NCBI RefSeq assembly: GCF_009913235.1
Contig: NZ_CP047897.1
Span: 2,603,001-2,667,000 of the forward strand
Direction of reading: 5' to 3'
Origin: Nibribacter ruber
Lineage (GTDB): Bacteria > Bacteroidota > Bacteroidia > Cytophagales > Hymenobacteraceae
DNA length: 64,000 bases
This document shows positions 35,260 through 44,194 of the stretch, piece by piece. Each line of letters starts with the position of its first letter. Within the stretch, counting starts at the first letter, position 1. A program made the translations under genes and the position numbers. Below the pieces are notes generated by a model, which was not told the origin of the DNA, did not search any database, and worked only from the letters and a program-made list of their open reading frames with translations.

Positions 35260-35586
35260 ACGTTAGGTTAAAATCATTGATTTAGTATTTGCATTCTATG
35301 TTGCCTTTAAAAGAGCCTGATACACTATGCCATTTTGTTAAATTATTTAATTAAAAACAATTTAACGTTGTTCTTTTATCAAATAGAAACTCATAACTTT
35401 CTCGAGATGGCAGAGACCCACACAGATGCCCTTGGTCGTCAATAAAGTTAGCTATGCACGTATTTCTATTCAGACAAATCTCTGGCTTAAATTTGCGAAG
35501 CCAAAGACTTAACACCAACCATTTTATTGTTTTAAATTGGGGCAAGCTAATCTTTCCATCTTATTGATTAAACGAATCACAGAGCC

Positions 35587-36018
35587 ATGCCAACTATCCA
35601 AGTTCTTGAAAACTTCGTCCGTTCGTTCCTTTATGAGTCCAATACTTTGCGCAGAACCTCAAACAATGAAATCCATTGGGTGCACAAAATTGTAGATAGG
35701 GTATTTATGAAATTCGCCAACGAGAGGGTGGGGATTCAAGACCTAGAGAAGGTGCTCCTAAATCTAAAATACACAACGGCAACATCTTCACTAGGGGAAG
35801 ACAATAAAACAGGCATAGAGTTATCCATGAAAAAAACCGCGCAGGGTTGGGAAACCTTCAACAGACATTATTTCATCCATCCTCATGCATTAAAGGAGTT
35901 GAACCTTGCAACGAGATCACTGCCGGTAAACACAGGTTTTGAAAAGGTCGAAATACAGGAAGGATTATTGGAGAAGCTTGAGATTTTCTTTAATGACCCT
36001 ACCACCCCTCTATGTTAA
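35587..36018 (+). CDS. Hypothetical island protein (143 aa)
   Basis: Not recognised. A soluble, mixed helical protein with no signal peptide, TM segment or cysteine motif. It has an N-terminal helical stretch (LENFVRSFLYESNTLRRTS) and ends in FFNDPTTPLC. It is convergent with the gene at 36127, and a strong shared hairpin terminator lies between them. Codon use fits the AT-rich element, which supports a real gene. Confidence 0.55.
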   Translation: MPTIQVLENFVRSFLYESNTLRRTSNNEIHWVHKIVDRVFMKFANERVGIQDLEKVLLNLKYTTATSSLGEDNKTGIELSMKKTAQGWETFNRHYFIHPHALKELNLATRSLPVNTGFEKVEIQEGLLEKLEIFFNDPTTPLC

Positions 36019-36020
36019 TG

Positions 36021-36074
36021 TGAAGAACACCTTCCCGTAGTTCTATCAACTGTAATTTGGAAGGTGTTCTTCAT
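36021..36074. terminator. Bidirectional terminator between convergent island genes
   Basis: TGAAGAACACCTTCC pairs perfectly with GGAAGGTGTTCTTCA around a ~23-nt loop, centred between the genes ending at 36018 and 36127. Confidence 0.8.
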
Positions 36075-36126
36075 ACCATTTCTTAAAACAATTTTAAGCC
36101 TTTTAATTTATTTACTTCACTAGCTT

Positions 36127-36816
36127 TTAGAGTTCTCTAATCTCTTTCAATGTCTTATCAATTAACAAAGGAACAGAACCTGTCAACAGTTCAGAGTACA
36201 CTATCTTCTGGGCACTGTAAGTGTCCACTGCGATGCAGAAATCTGGTGAGATCTGATACTTGTGGGCATAATTTTCAATTAAAAGCCTGTACAACACTTC
36301 ACAGAACATCCCAAGTTCGTACTTCTTGAACCCGTTAAGCATTGGGATCAACCACAACGCCCCTAGCTCCTGTTTGCCGTTCCGCTCATAGGAGAACAGA
36401 AAGCTTGGATTAACAAACAGTGGAAACCCATTGACCTCAAGAACTTTGTTTGCCTTGGGCACTTTTTCAAATTTCAAATCATCGCTTGGTTTCAATTCAG
36501 CGAACTCAAACTCTTTAAAGCTACTTAAAATGTCAATGTTCCTCTGGTACATTGTCTTGATGCGAGTATCCGTAGCGTTTTCATGCTTCACACGGAGCTC
36601 ATCCACCTTGGGGTCATAAAGACTGTCATTATCGTACTTAAACACGTTATAGATGCAACTGGTGCTCGTTACCCAATAGTCACCACCGCCTTCCTCACTT
36701 AAAGTTTCATCCTTTACTTTGGCTTCCCTACTTTTTAGTTTAATGGCATAGTTCTTTCTACTCCTGTCTGACCTTCTTATAAAGCCTACCAGTTCCTTAA
36801 TTGCGATTTTTTGCAT
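36127..36816 (-). CDS. Hypothetical island protein (229 aa)
   Basis: Not recognised. The N-terminus is basic (KELVGFIRRSDRSRKNYAIKLKSREAK). The middle (residues 40-120) is acidic. The C-terminal half (LEVNGFPLFVNPSFLFSYERNGK, then LGALWLIPMLNGFKKYELGMFCEVLYRLL) looks like a compact alpha/beta domain. The second part could be a replication- or mobilisation-related domain, but nothing diagnostic is visible. ATG start; the region upstream (36817-36978) has only an inverted repeat CGATGGCT / AGCCATCG at 36914-36939. Confidence 0.55.
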   Translation of the reverse strand: MQKIAIKELVGFIRRSDRSRKNYAIKLKSREAKVKDETLSEEGGGDYWVTSTSCIYNVFKYDNDSLYDPKVDELRVKHENATDTRIKTMYQRNIDILSSFKEFEFAELKPSDDLKFEKVPKANKVLEVNGFPLFVNPSFLFSYERNGKQELGALWLIPMLNGFKKYELGMFCEVLYRLLIENYAHKYQISPDFCIAVDTYSAQKIVYSELLTGSVPLLIDKTLKEIREL

Positions 36817-36978
36817 TGGTGAATTTTGAGATTAAATAAAATATTAATGGTTGAATGCAGGTGAAATGATTCCAAAGGAAGCAAACAGCATAAGAAAGGG
36901 TGCGTTTACCCTACGATGGCTAAACTAACCAAGCCATCGCATCTTACCGTGCTTTTAAGATAAGGGAAATACAATTTA

Positions 36979-37107
36979 ATGCCAAAGAGTACCTTAAAAT
37001 TCACGGATGGAAGTACCCAATTATCAATAAATGAAGCTCATGACTTGGGAATAGGTGATTTGCTTAACCTTAAGTGCAAGGTGACAGGTTGCTTTTATGT
37101 TATTTAA
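36979..37107 (+). CDS. Possible small protein (42 aa)
   Basis: A short reading frame, MPKSTLKFTDGSTQLSINEA, then HDLGIGDLLNLKCKVTGCFY, then VI. It follows an AT-rich leader like those of the neighbouring genes and is the only supported coding signal between 36817 and 37492. It has balanced amino-acid use and two cysteines. No family is recognised, and it may be spurious. Confidence 0.35.
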   Translation: MPKSTLKFTDGSTQLSINEAHDLGIGDLLNLKCKVTGCFYVI

Positions 37108-37492
37108 TTGACTGGCATTATGGTAGGGCTTCTAAATAAATTAAATTTAAAAAGTTACTCCAAATACCTGTTTTTCTGAAATGAGGAAACCCCTTCTTAT
37201 TGGCAGTTTTAACGCCTTATCTAAATCAATCTAAACGCGCATTTCATTACTCTATGAGTAAACAGACGTTTAAACAGAAGCTAAAAATGCATTTCTGAAG
37301 AACTGACACATGTTTACAATCAAAAATAAACCCAGGGTGCCAATGGTTAAATTCATAGGCATATGACGTTTAAAACCTCCTTATGCACAATCTAAACGGA
37401 ACGGCCAACAGCCAGTTCTTGACTGTCTATAATTAAAAAGGTGCCAAAAATATTTATAAATATCCCTTAAAATACCCTTCGCTTCTTTCCTC

Positions 37493-37519
37493 CACTTGTA
37501 AACACGGGTTTTACCTTTG
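37493..37519 (+). promoter_or_regulatory. Shared 27-bp promoter-like element, copy 3 (polymerase-like gene)
   Basis: CACTTGTAAACAC, GGG, then TTTTACCTTTG. The 37108-37631 gap otherwise holds AT-rich sequence without a supported gene. Confidence 0.65.
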
Positions 37520-37631
37520 TAAAAGGCAATCATTACCAACATTCCTAAAGACATTTTCAAAGAGGAGAAACCCCTCTGCCAGCATGCTATTGCCCAAACT
37601 TTACCCATTTAATTATTTAATAAATCATCAA

Positions 37632-39257
37632 ATGCAGTATTCTATCCCAGACACATTCATCATCAAAGAGCACCTTGCACAATACCCACCGAAAGACCAC
37701 TTCCCAGAAGGAGGAAAGAACTTTTGCCCCGATAAGCTACATTACGCCCTTTCCTTACCCATTGAAATCCCATCCAACAACAAAGACCTGAAACACCGAA
37801 ACGGCTTCGTGCCCATTAATTCCAGGGCTTTGAAAAACGCCATCGGGAACGACTATAAATACTATCTGGCTTATCTTGTAAATACCGGTGTGTTTGACGG
37901 GGGCAACAACCAGTACAGGAACGGGGTGCACTCCCGCATGTACCGTTACACTAAGGGATACCGGAAGGGTTACACACTTGTTGAGGTGAAAAAGGCCTTT
38001 TCATTTAACTTTAAAAAGGCGCTAACAGAACATGAGGAACAACGGCTAAAGGAACTGGAAGAGGGATTAGGCAAGCACTTGCGCAAGCCTTTCAAAAGCG
38101 GACTTCTGGAAATGGATATGGAAGGGGCTCAAGAGTACCTGCGCAAAACGTTTCTGCAAGGTGTGAGAGATGGCGGTTATTTAAATTTAAAAATGCGGGT
38201 AACAGACGTGAACAACGCCAACCGGAAAGACCCAACTGCCAAGGAGCAACTGACTAGGCGAGAGAAGAAGCTGTTGAAGTACCATATTAACCTGCATGCG
38301 GCCTTGAAGATAGGCAAGGGCAACTTCTACCACGGCTTTGACACTGTTTCGGGCCGCTTCCACACTTCATTAACTAATTTAAAAAAGGAACTGCGGAATT
38401 TCCTGACATACGGAGGGGAGAAGCTGTATGAGGTGGATTTGAAGAACAGCCAGATGTATTTCAGCCTTTTATTACTGGATAGGGATTTCTACGGCAAGAC
38501 GAGAGCGCGCCGCGATAAAATCTCTATGGCTACTCCTTCTATGTTCGTTCATAAAAGTATTCCCAATGTCATAGATGCACATAACACTTCCACTAAGGCT
38601 AAAATAACCTTTAAGAGACTGTCTCTCCACAATGTATTATCAAACGAGATGTTTCTATGTCTTCCCAATGTCTTTTCTAACGTTATGATTCATAACACCC
38701 TTAAAGACATTGACAATGAAGATGTTATCCACTACAAGAATGTGGTACTGGAAGGTAGGCTGTATGAATACCTTTTGGAGAAGTACGTAGAGACAACTGG
38801 CAAAAGGGATATGGACAGAGGAAAGATGAAGAAGGTGATGTTCACCATCCTTTTCTCCGAGAATGAGAAGCAAGCAAAACACAGGGAAAACATGAAAGAC
38901 AGAATGGTAAGGAAGCAGAGGGAAGCCGCCAAAGACCTTTTCAGAAGTTGTTTCCCGACCGTCATGCGGCTCTTTGAGTACATCAAGCAGCATGACCACC
39001 GGTTGCTATCCTGTCTGTTACAGGCCATAGAGGCGCATGTGTTATTGACGAAGGTATGCGGCAGGATAAAGCGTGAAAGACAGGCAGTGCCCCTCTTCAC
39101 TGTCCATGATTCCATCTTGTCCACCGAGCCCAATAAAGCCTATCTGCAAAAGGTGGTGACGGAAGAGTGCATGCGGCTCACTGGCTACATGCCTCGGATA
39201 GAGGTGACTCTATTGCACCCTCATAAGCTGGAAATAACGTTGAGAGCGGCGGCATAA
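37632..39257 (+). CDS. Divergent family-A polymerase-like protein of the mobile element
   Basis: A 541-aa protein (from ATG 37632; an in-frame ATG at 37584 adds 16 residues). The C-terminal two thirds carry the three palm/fingers motifs of the Pol I / T7 polymerase family in order. A GRFHTSLTNLKKEL segment leads to motif A (YEVDLKNSQMYF, D269). Motif B has R396-x3-K400-x3-F404-x3-F408 (DRGKMKKVMFTILFSE), the exact spacing of the Pol I fingers helix with Phe for Tyr. Motif C is VHDSI (H492-D493). HDS rather than HDE recalls single-subunit RNA polymerases. No exonuclease domain precedes it. The likely role is replication or priming of the element (inference). Preceded by promoter-like copy 3. 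Confidence 0.65.
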   Translation: MQYSIPDTFIIKEHLAQYPPKDHFPEGGKNFCPDKLHYALSLPIEIPSNNKDLKHRNGFVPINSRALKNAIGNDYKYYLAYLVNTGVFDGGNNQYRNGVHSRMYRYTKGYRKGYTLVEVKKAFSFNFKKALTEHEEQRLKELEEGLGKHLRKPFKSGLLEMDMEGAQEYLRKTFLQGVRDGGYLNLKMRVTDVNNANRKDPTAKEQLTRREKKLLKYHINLHAALKIGKGNFYHGFDTVSGRFHTSLTNLKKELRNFLTYGGEKLYEVDLKNSQMYFSLLLLDRDFYGKTRARRDKISMATPSMFVHKSIPNVIDAHNTSTKAKITFKRLSLHNVLSNEMFLCLPNVFSNVMIHNTLKDIDNEDVIHYKNVVLEGRLYEYLLEKYVETTGKRDMDRGKMKKVMFTILFSENEKQAKHRENMKDRMVRKQREAAKDLFRSCFPTVMRLFEYIKQHDHRLLSCLLQAIEAHVLLTKVCGRIKRERQAVPLFTVHDSILSTEPNKAYLQKVVTEECMRLTGYMPRIEVTLLHPHKLEITLRAAA

Positions 39258-39278
39258 AATCATTTAAGGCTATTACCT

Positions 39279-39360
39279 TTTAGCCGTTTCAAGGCTTCCT
39301 GCTCTAAAGGACTACATGAACATCAGGCTTTGTCACAGAGTCGCTTGAAGCGGCTAAAAT
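39279..39360 (+). terminator. Inverted repeat after the polymerase-like gene
   Basis: TTTTAGCCGTTTCAAG at 39279 pairs with CTTGAAGCGGCTAAAA at 39345 with one mismatch. It is probably a terminator or mRNA-end structure. A related half, GCTTGAACAGGCTAAAA, recurs near 40293. Confidence 0.5.
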
Positions 39361-39513
39361 AGGCTTAAAAAAGGCTTCCCATAGTAGGCTTCCCTTCTAA
39401 GGGGGAATAACTCCGCCAACCAATTAGGATTCCCTGTTTTAAATTTAAAATTATTTAATTTTATGAGTCACAATGAAATCAGCTAACACCAGAGACACTT
39501 CCTATTCCACTCC

Positions 39514-40164
39514 ATGGGTATCTTCAACCTTTTTATCATTGCCTCCTACTTCCTGACCATTTCCCTTACCCATAACGGTGACACACCTCATAAAGGCGGT
39601 TCACACACTGGCAAGTGCACAGGCTCCTCTAACTGCACCGCCTGCTCCAACTGCAACTACTGCAAGCACTGCAACAGCGGGGGCTCCTGCGGGGTATGCA
39701 CTGGCGGGGGAAGCAGTTACACCGCCTACCCTGCACCGGCGAGAAAGGCAAGCGCCTCACCAAAAAGAAAATCTGCCAAGGTGCCGAGCAAGGCTCTTAC
39801 AACTCGCAAACTCAGCACAGCCAAGGCTAGCCCAACTACTAGCAGGACCAGTTCCACCGGCAAAGTGGCATCGCTAAGCAAAAACAATGCTAAAAATACG
39901 AGCACATCGCCCAAAACGACTGATTCGCCAGCCATTGTGAACGCTGCCCCTAGGGATTACAAGGTTCACTCTGAAATGGTGGAAGTGCGGATTGGGCCCG
40001 GCGCAGAATATCCCATTACGGCCAAACTGCCAAAGGGAGAAGTAGTGACTTCTTCTTCATTAGAGGGGGAAGAATGGGTGAAGATTACCATCTCCTCTTT
40101 CCAGAACGGAAGCCTGAGAATAAGCAAAGGGTACGTGAACAGACAGGGCCTAACCAAACTATAG
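39514..40164 (+). CDS. Cys-rich protein with C-terminal bacterial SH3 domain
   Basis: A 216-aa protein. A hydrophobic N-terminus (FNLFIIASYFLTISLT) acts as signal or anchor. A cysteine cluster at about 34-62 (KCTGSSNCTACSNCNYCKHC, then GGSCGVCTGG) holds eight cysteines in C-x2-C style pairs, which may bind metal. A low-complexity Ser/Thr/Lys linker (70-145) leads to a bacterial SH3-like domain (VEVRIGPGAEYPITAKLPKGEVV, then WVKI and GYVNRQGL). It is probably exported or surface-tethered, with SH3 contacting peptidoglycan. It may protect or modify the host envelope during element transfer (speculative). Confidence 0.65.
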   Translation: MGIFNLFIIASYFLTISLTHNGDTPHKGGSHTGKCTGSSNCTACSNCNYCKHCNSGGSCGVCTGGGSSYTAYPAPARKASASPKRKSAKVPSKALTTRKLSTAKASPTTSRTSSTGKVASLSKNNAKNTSTSPKTTDSPAIVNAAPRDYKVHSEMVEVRIGPGAEYPITAKLPKGEVVTSSSLEGEEWVKITISSFQNGSLRISKGYVNRQGLTKL

Positions 40165-40424
40165 GCTGGATAGTTTCACCTTATGCCTGGGGAGCAAAAT
40201 CAGTCTGATCAATTTTGAATATGCTTTAAAATCGACCCCTTATAGCCTTTGTGTTCTTTAAGCATTCATTGTAAAAGCATTTACAGAAAATGGCTTGAAC
40301 AGGCTAAAACAGGGGGAAATTATGCAGTTTTAGATAGTACAACAACGTTGTGAATCTTTATTGCACAATCAAAGGCAATATTGAGGTGTAATTTTTTAAG
40401 TTAAATTATTTAAGACGCTGTAGG

Positions 40425-40655
40425 ATGCGACAATTTGATTTTGACTCATGCTGGATAAACTTCCCTTGTCCTAAATGTAATTACATTGTAGATGTCCAGC
40501 TAATAGATGCTAAAACAGAAAATTATGCTTTCTGCCATAACTGCAAAGTAAGAATCAACATTCAAGATAGTCAGGCCTCTGTCCACCAAGGCATCGAGGC
40601 AATGAACAGTTCTTTAAGAAAACTTCAACAGGCATTTAAAAAATTCGGCAAATAA
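40425..40655 (+). CDS. Zinc-ribbon protein (partner of the nuclease gene)
   Basis: A 76-aa protein with a four-cysteine zinc ribbon: CPKC at about 15-18 and CHNC at about 37-40, followed by a C-terminal helix. Its stop overlaps the next start (TAATG), so the two genes are translationally coupled. It is preceded by an AT-rich leader. It may be a DNA- or RNA-recognition subunit for the nuclease-like protein (inference). Confidence 0.7.
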   Translation: MRQFDFDSCWINFPCPKCNYIVDVQLIDAKTENYAFCHNCKVRINIQDSQASVHQGIEAMNSSLRKLQQAFKKFGK

Positions 40656-41614
40656 TGTACTACAACCACAATCTAAGAACTAATCTTCAAGAATGGAAGA
40701 ATAGGCTCTACAGGGCTAACTATTCCCAATTCGGTAACCAAATAAACTATTTCATAAATAACATTGAAAGCGAGAAGATTCTGGCTTCTATTCTATTGGA
40801 AGGAAAGTTGAAGTATGGGTTAGATTCAGAGAAAGTAGAAGAATTTATCAAGGCAGAAGACAGCCGTGGGTTTCTTCAATTTGACGGCGAGGATGAGCAA
40901 GCAACATATGTTTACCTCATGATTAAGCATTTATTTGCTAAACACGGCCCCAACAACCTATTGTATTCCTCTTTATTAGGTCGTGCCAGCTTTGACGATT
41001 CAAAAAGCCACTTCCTTGAGGCTTACATCACTCCATTAGTCAACTATCTGCACGATAAGCTAGACAAATCGAACTCTACCATATTCCTTTTGGAGAAATA
41101 CAAAAAGCGGACGGAATGGTTTAATAGGGAAAGACTTTACAGCCTTTACAAAAGTGCTACCAAAAGTTATGAACAAATCCTTGAAGATGATTTAAGGTTG
41201 TTCCTCTTTGATCAAGGGATTGATTACCCTTTCTCCACGCCTAAGTCAGTGTCGGGCCGCGCTGATATCATAGGGGCTTTGGACACAGATGACCCGTTAG
41301 TGATTGAGGTTAAGGTATTTGACAGTGAGAAAGGGTACAAGGTAAACAGAATTAAAGAAGGACTTACCCAGATCATCAAGTATACAAACGACTATCATAA
41401 GGACTTTGGGTATCTGGTTGTTTTCAACTTAGATGATGTTGAGATTGACTTCAACTTCAATGAGGAAAGAAAGTACTTCCCCCCTAGGCTAGTCATCAAC
41501 AACAAGTGCTTCTTTCTGGTAGTTGTTAATGTAAAGCCACCGTTAACCTCTGCAAGCAAGGCAGGAAAGTCAACCAAGCTAGAAATAACAGAGCAAATCC
41601 TTTTAGATAGCTAG
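40655..41614 (+). CDS. PD-(D/E)XK nuclease-like protein
   Basis: A 319-aa protein. The N-terminal 170 residues are helical. Residues about 175-290 form a PD-(D/E)XK-type core: an acidic helix (YEQILEDDLRLFLFD), GRADIIGA (D204), then VIEVKVF (E218-V-K220), then IKEGLTQIIKYTNDY and GYLVVFNL. This is the order of restriction-like nucleases (E, D-x13-E-x-K). It is coupled to the upstream zinc-ribbon gene. Together they look like a two-gene nuclease module, possibly a small defence system (inference). No methylase is nearby. Confidence 0.7.
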   Translation: MYYNHNLRTNLQEWKNRLYRANYSQFGNQINYFINNIESEKILASILLEGKLKYGLDSEKVEEFIKAEDSRGFLQFDGEDEQATYVYLMIKHLFAKHGPNNLLYSSLLGRASFDDSKSHFLEAYITPLVNYLHDKLDKSNSTIFLLEKYKKRTEWFNRERLYSLYKSATKSYEQILEDDLRLFLFDQGIDYPFSTPKSVSGRADIIGALDTDDPLVIEVKVFDSEKGYKVNRIKEGLTQIIKYTNDYHKDFGYLVVFNLDDVEIDFNFNEERKYFPPRLVINNKCFFLVVVNVKPPLTSASKAGKSTKLEITEQILLDS

Positions 41615-41912
41615 TAAGGCTTGTTCGGGAACGTACGCCAGAATCCGCTACTAATTAATTCATGTTAATTACTCAAAAATTATTCAATGACTTAGCTCGC
41701 GAAAACACTTCATTCAGGTAAACCTCAAGCATGGACAATATGAAAAAATATCCACCAAGAACTGTTTTCAATTGCCGCAGATTTGCACAAATCATAAGTA
41801 GAAGCACACTTCATAAGCCTTAAGATGAACAAATACTAAATAAGGGCTACCTCTCTGAAAGTTAAGACAACTATTCTAAGCCTAAAAAAGCTAATTTAAA
41901 ATTGAATATAAA

Positions 41913-41952
41913 AAGAAGAGGCTTTGGTAGATAACCACCAAAGCCTCTTCTT
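41913..41952. terminator. Bidirectional terminator between the nuclease and darG genes
   Basis: AAGAAGAGGCTTTGGT pairs with ACCAAAGCCTCTTCTT across a short loop, with A-rich and T-rich flanks. The rest of the 366-bp gap 41615-41980 is AT-rich and holds nothing else supported. Confidence 0.75.
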
Positions 41953-41980
41953 ATATTTACTTTAAAGATTATGCAAGTTA

Positions 41981-43036
41981 CTACCCAATTTGCAACCGGC
42001 TTCCGTATTCTTCAAGATGTTTAATAGCAATATCTATGTACTTGTCTTTAAAAAGGGCTCTTTTCCTTTCAGACCAGTTATGTATAGATTGAACTATGTC
42101 CTTTGACTGAATATCTTTCTTTTCGCTTTTAACAAAATCAACAGTGGCTAGAATCTCTAATGAAAAAGCCGATTGAAAACCATCAATTAGCTTAACAAGA
42201 TTATCTAGACGCTGCTTGTGCTCATAAGTGAGTTCATTATTAATATAACCACTTATTTCTTCAAAAGTATTGTAATTTAATTCGAGAGGTTCAAAAGCCT
42301 TTGCACTTCTTTGCTCTAGTCCTTTTAGGTACTTTCCATTAAGAGCAACCATAACATGCTCAACTTGAACACTGTATGGGCCATAGTGGCTTCTAGTGAA
42401 GTTCAATTTACTCAAACTGCTTTCCCCAAGGCGTTGCAGAAAATATGCAAGTTTATTAGCTACAAATAAGCTACTAGTTTCACCTAATGCTTCATAATAG
42501 AACAAAGCATACAGAAGCATTGCGCGTGCCGGGGTAAGCTTTACAACTTTTTTTGTTTCTTGTTGTTTTAACAACTCCTTTACTGCCTCATTGGGTTCAT
42601 AAACATGAATTGCTACATTAGGTAAGTTTCCAAGATATTTTTCAATCATTGGTTTTACTTTATCCCACTTAAGCCCCCCATTTCCACAGCCCAAAGGAGG
42701 AATTGCAATGCTTTTAATTTGGTTTGATTCAATAATTCTAGCTAATTCCTTTAGCCCATCTTCCACATAACCATAACTTGATTTTAAGTACCATTCGGTT
42801 TTAGTAGGAAAGTTAATTATTGTTTTTTCTCCTTTAATAGTCAACTCTTTTACAACCAAAAGTTTCCCAGGTTGCAATTCCTTTCTTTTACAAGCCGCTG
42901 AATATATTTTAAAGTTTATAGGGAATTCCTCTTTAAACTGCAAAGCAATTCCCTTACCCATGACACCAACTGTGTTCACGGTATTTACTAATGCCTCTGT
43001 ATTGGCATCTAACAAGTTTCCTTTAATGTACTCCAT
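41981..43036 (-). CDS. darG: DarG antitoxin (macrodomain DNA ADP-ribosylglycohydrolase)
   Basis: A 351-aa protein. The N-terminal macrodomain (about 1-150) has the DarG pattern: MEYIKGNLLDANTEALVNTV, VGVMGKGIALQFKEEFP, then IPPLGCGNGGLKW. It removes the ADP-ribose that DarT adds to thymidine or guanosine in DNA. The C-terminal ~190 residues (PARAMLLYALFYYEALGE, then RSHYGPYSVQVEHVM) match the DarG C-terminal domain, which also binds DarT. Its ATG overlaps the darT stop (TAATG), giving toxin-first order and coupled translation. Full length, so the pair looks functional. Confidence 0.92.
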   Translation of the reverse strand: MEYIKGNLLDANTEALVNTVNTVGVMGKGIALQFKEEFPINFKIYSAACKRKELQPGKLLVVKELTIKGEKTIINFPTKTEWYLKSSYGYVEDGLKELARIIESNQIKSIAIPPLGCGNGGLKWDKVKPMIEKYLGNLPNVAIHVYEPNEAVKELLKQQETKKVVKLTPARAMLLYALFYYEALGETSSLFVANKLAYFLQRLGESSLSKLNFTRSHYGPYSVQVEHVMVALNGKYLKGLEQRSAKAFEPLELNYNTFEEISGYINNELTYEHKQRLDNLVKLIDGFQSAFSLEILATVDFVKSEKKDIQSKDIVQSIHNWSERKRALFKDKYIDIAIKHLEEYGSRLQIG

Positions 43037-43680
43037 TAATAGTAAAACTCCTTTCTAGGGTTAATCAAAACTGGAATACTCAGTCCTAAATGCTTTAGCA
43101 TATTATTCACCTGCACCTCTCTCTCAGCATCATATACAACAATACATCCAATTGTTGATGCAGGAACGTGATTTTTGACTAGAAACTCGGCCTGCTTTCT
43201 CCTCATACGGTCAAAATCATCTTCAGTGTTACTCCACCATCTCTGTGTAACAACTTCCCAATCTACTTTCTCCAAGTTGTCTAAGCTGTTGTAAAACTCT
43301 GAGATTGCAGTTTTAGCATGTCCATCAGTATAGCACCAATGACTACATGAATCCGCCACATCACTAATTTTGCAACATAAATAAACAATATCTGTTTGTG
43401 GCCTTTTAGTAATACCACGATGACCTGTTTTTATGTTGTACAGCATTGGAGACAAGGGCCCGAAGTAAAAAGGAATGTATTCCCCTAACTCACCTCCCGG
43501 GGGCGATATTCCTACTTGATGGTTATTTCGCTGTTCAATCAGATTGCTGTCGCCAATATTAATGTAGTTCGGGTCAGCGTTGGGATGGTATCGATTGAAT
43601 ATACCATGCTTTAAAATGTATTCCAAGTTATCTTTATGGATAATCCTAAATAACCACTTTTTGGCAGGTATTACTGACAT
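43036..43680 (-). CDS. darT: DarT toxin (DNA ADP-ribosyltransferase)
   Basis: A 214-aa DarT-fold protein (DUF4433). It opens with WLFRIIHKDNLEYILKHGIF, then has EYIPFYFGPLSPMLYNI. By alignment from memory the catalytic residues are R51 (IEQRNN), H121 (TDGHA) and E165 (RRKQAEFLV), all present. It uses NAD+ to ADP-ribosylate single-stranded DNA bases at short motifs and blocks replication; darG directly downstream is the antidote. DarTG systems act in anti-phage defence and element maintenance. Read as an operon from about 43.7 kb. Confidence 0.92.
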   Translation of the reverse strand: MSVIPAKKWLFRIIHKDNLEYILKHGIFNRYHPNADPNYINIGDSNLIEQRNNHQVGISPPGGELGEYIPFYFGPLSPMLYNIKTGHRGITKRPQTDIVYLCCKISDVADSCSHWCYTDGHAKTAISEFYNSLDNLEKVDWEVVTQRWWSNTEDDFDRMRRKQAEFLVKNHVPASTIGCIVVYDAEREVQVNNMLKHLGLSIPVLINPRKEFYY

Positions 43681-44194
43681 TGCTTTAGAAGTCTCTCAAA
43701 TCTTTATCAAAACTAATCATTTATTTTTTCTCAAGTGTCCAAACAACAAACCTTTCCAATAGCCAACCAAGACTCAGCCCCTCTAAGGTTATTACAGTTC
43801 AACCACATTTCTAATACCTTAACAACCAAATTGCCTGCAACATTCACTTATTTTATGCTTGATTAGAAAGAATTAAAATTTTACATGTTGAAACTCGGCA
43901 ACTATCAGAGTCATAAGAACCCATGGAGAAGTATTGAAATATTTAGCAGTTTCAGTTAACTTGTAACTGCGGATAAGCAAGAATACATAAAAATGTCACC
44001 TATTTGGTCACCTGTAAAACGACAAAAGCCTTGCAAGTGGCTAACTTACAAGGCTTTATCTTACTATTGGGTAGACTCAGGGGCTGAAATATCGAACTTT
44101 CTGCTTCAAGATTTAGACTCTTTAGAGAAATTTTTCCGGAGTGTAAGTCTTGATTAACAAACCCAATACCTCCGGAAGGACTAGCTACTTACCT
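43681..44194. other. 514-bp intergenic stretch
   Basis: AT-rich and without a supported gene. It contains TTTGGTCACC (44003-44012), which echoes the tandem at 32620. It also holds a hairpin AAAGCCTTGCAAG / CTTACAAGGCTTT (44024-44057, one mismatch). GC content rises sharply just after, so this may be the right end of the integrase-type element (inference). Confidence 0.4.

Noticed and set aside
39279-40310. GCTTGAAnnGGCTAAAA repeats as an origin of replication
   Set aside because: There are only two related copies, one within a hairpin just after a gene, and no iteron array or AT-rich unwinding region next to them.
32620-44012. TTTGGTCACC repeats as the exact core attachment sites
   Set aside because: The match is only 10 bp, occurs in tandem on one side, and fits arm-type sites better; the tRNA-end sequence is the better core candidate.
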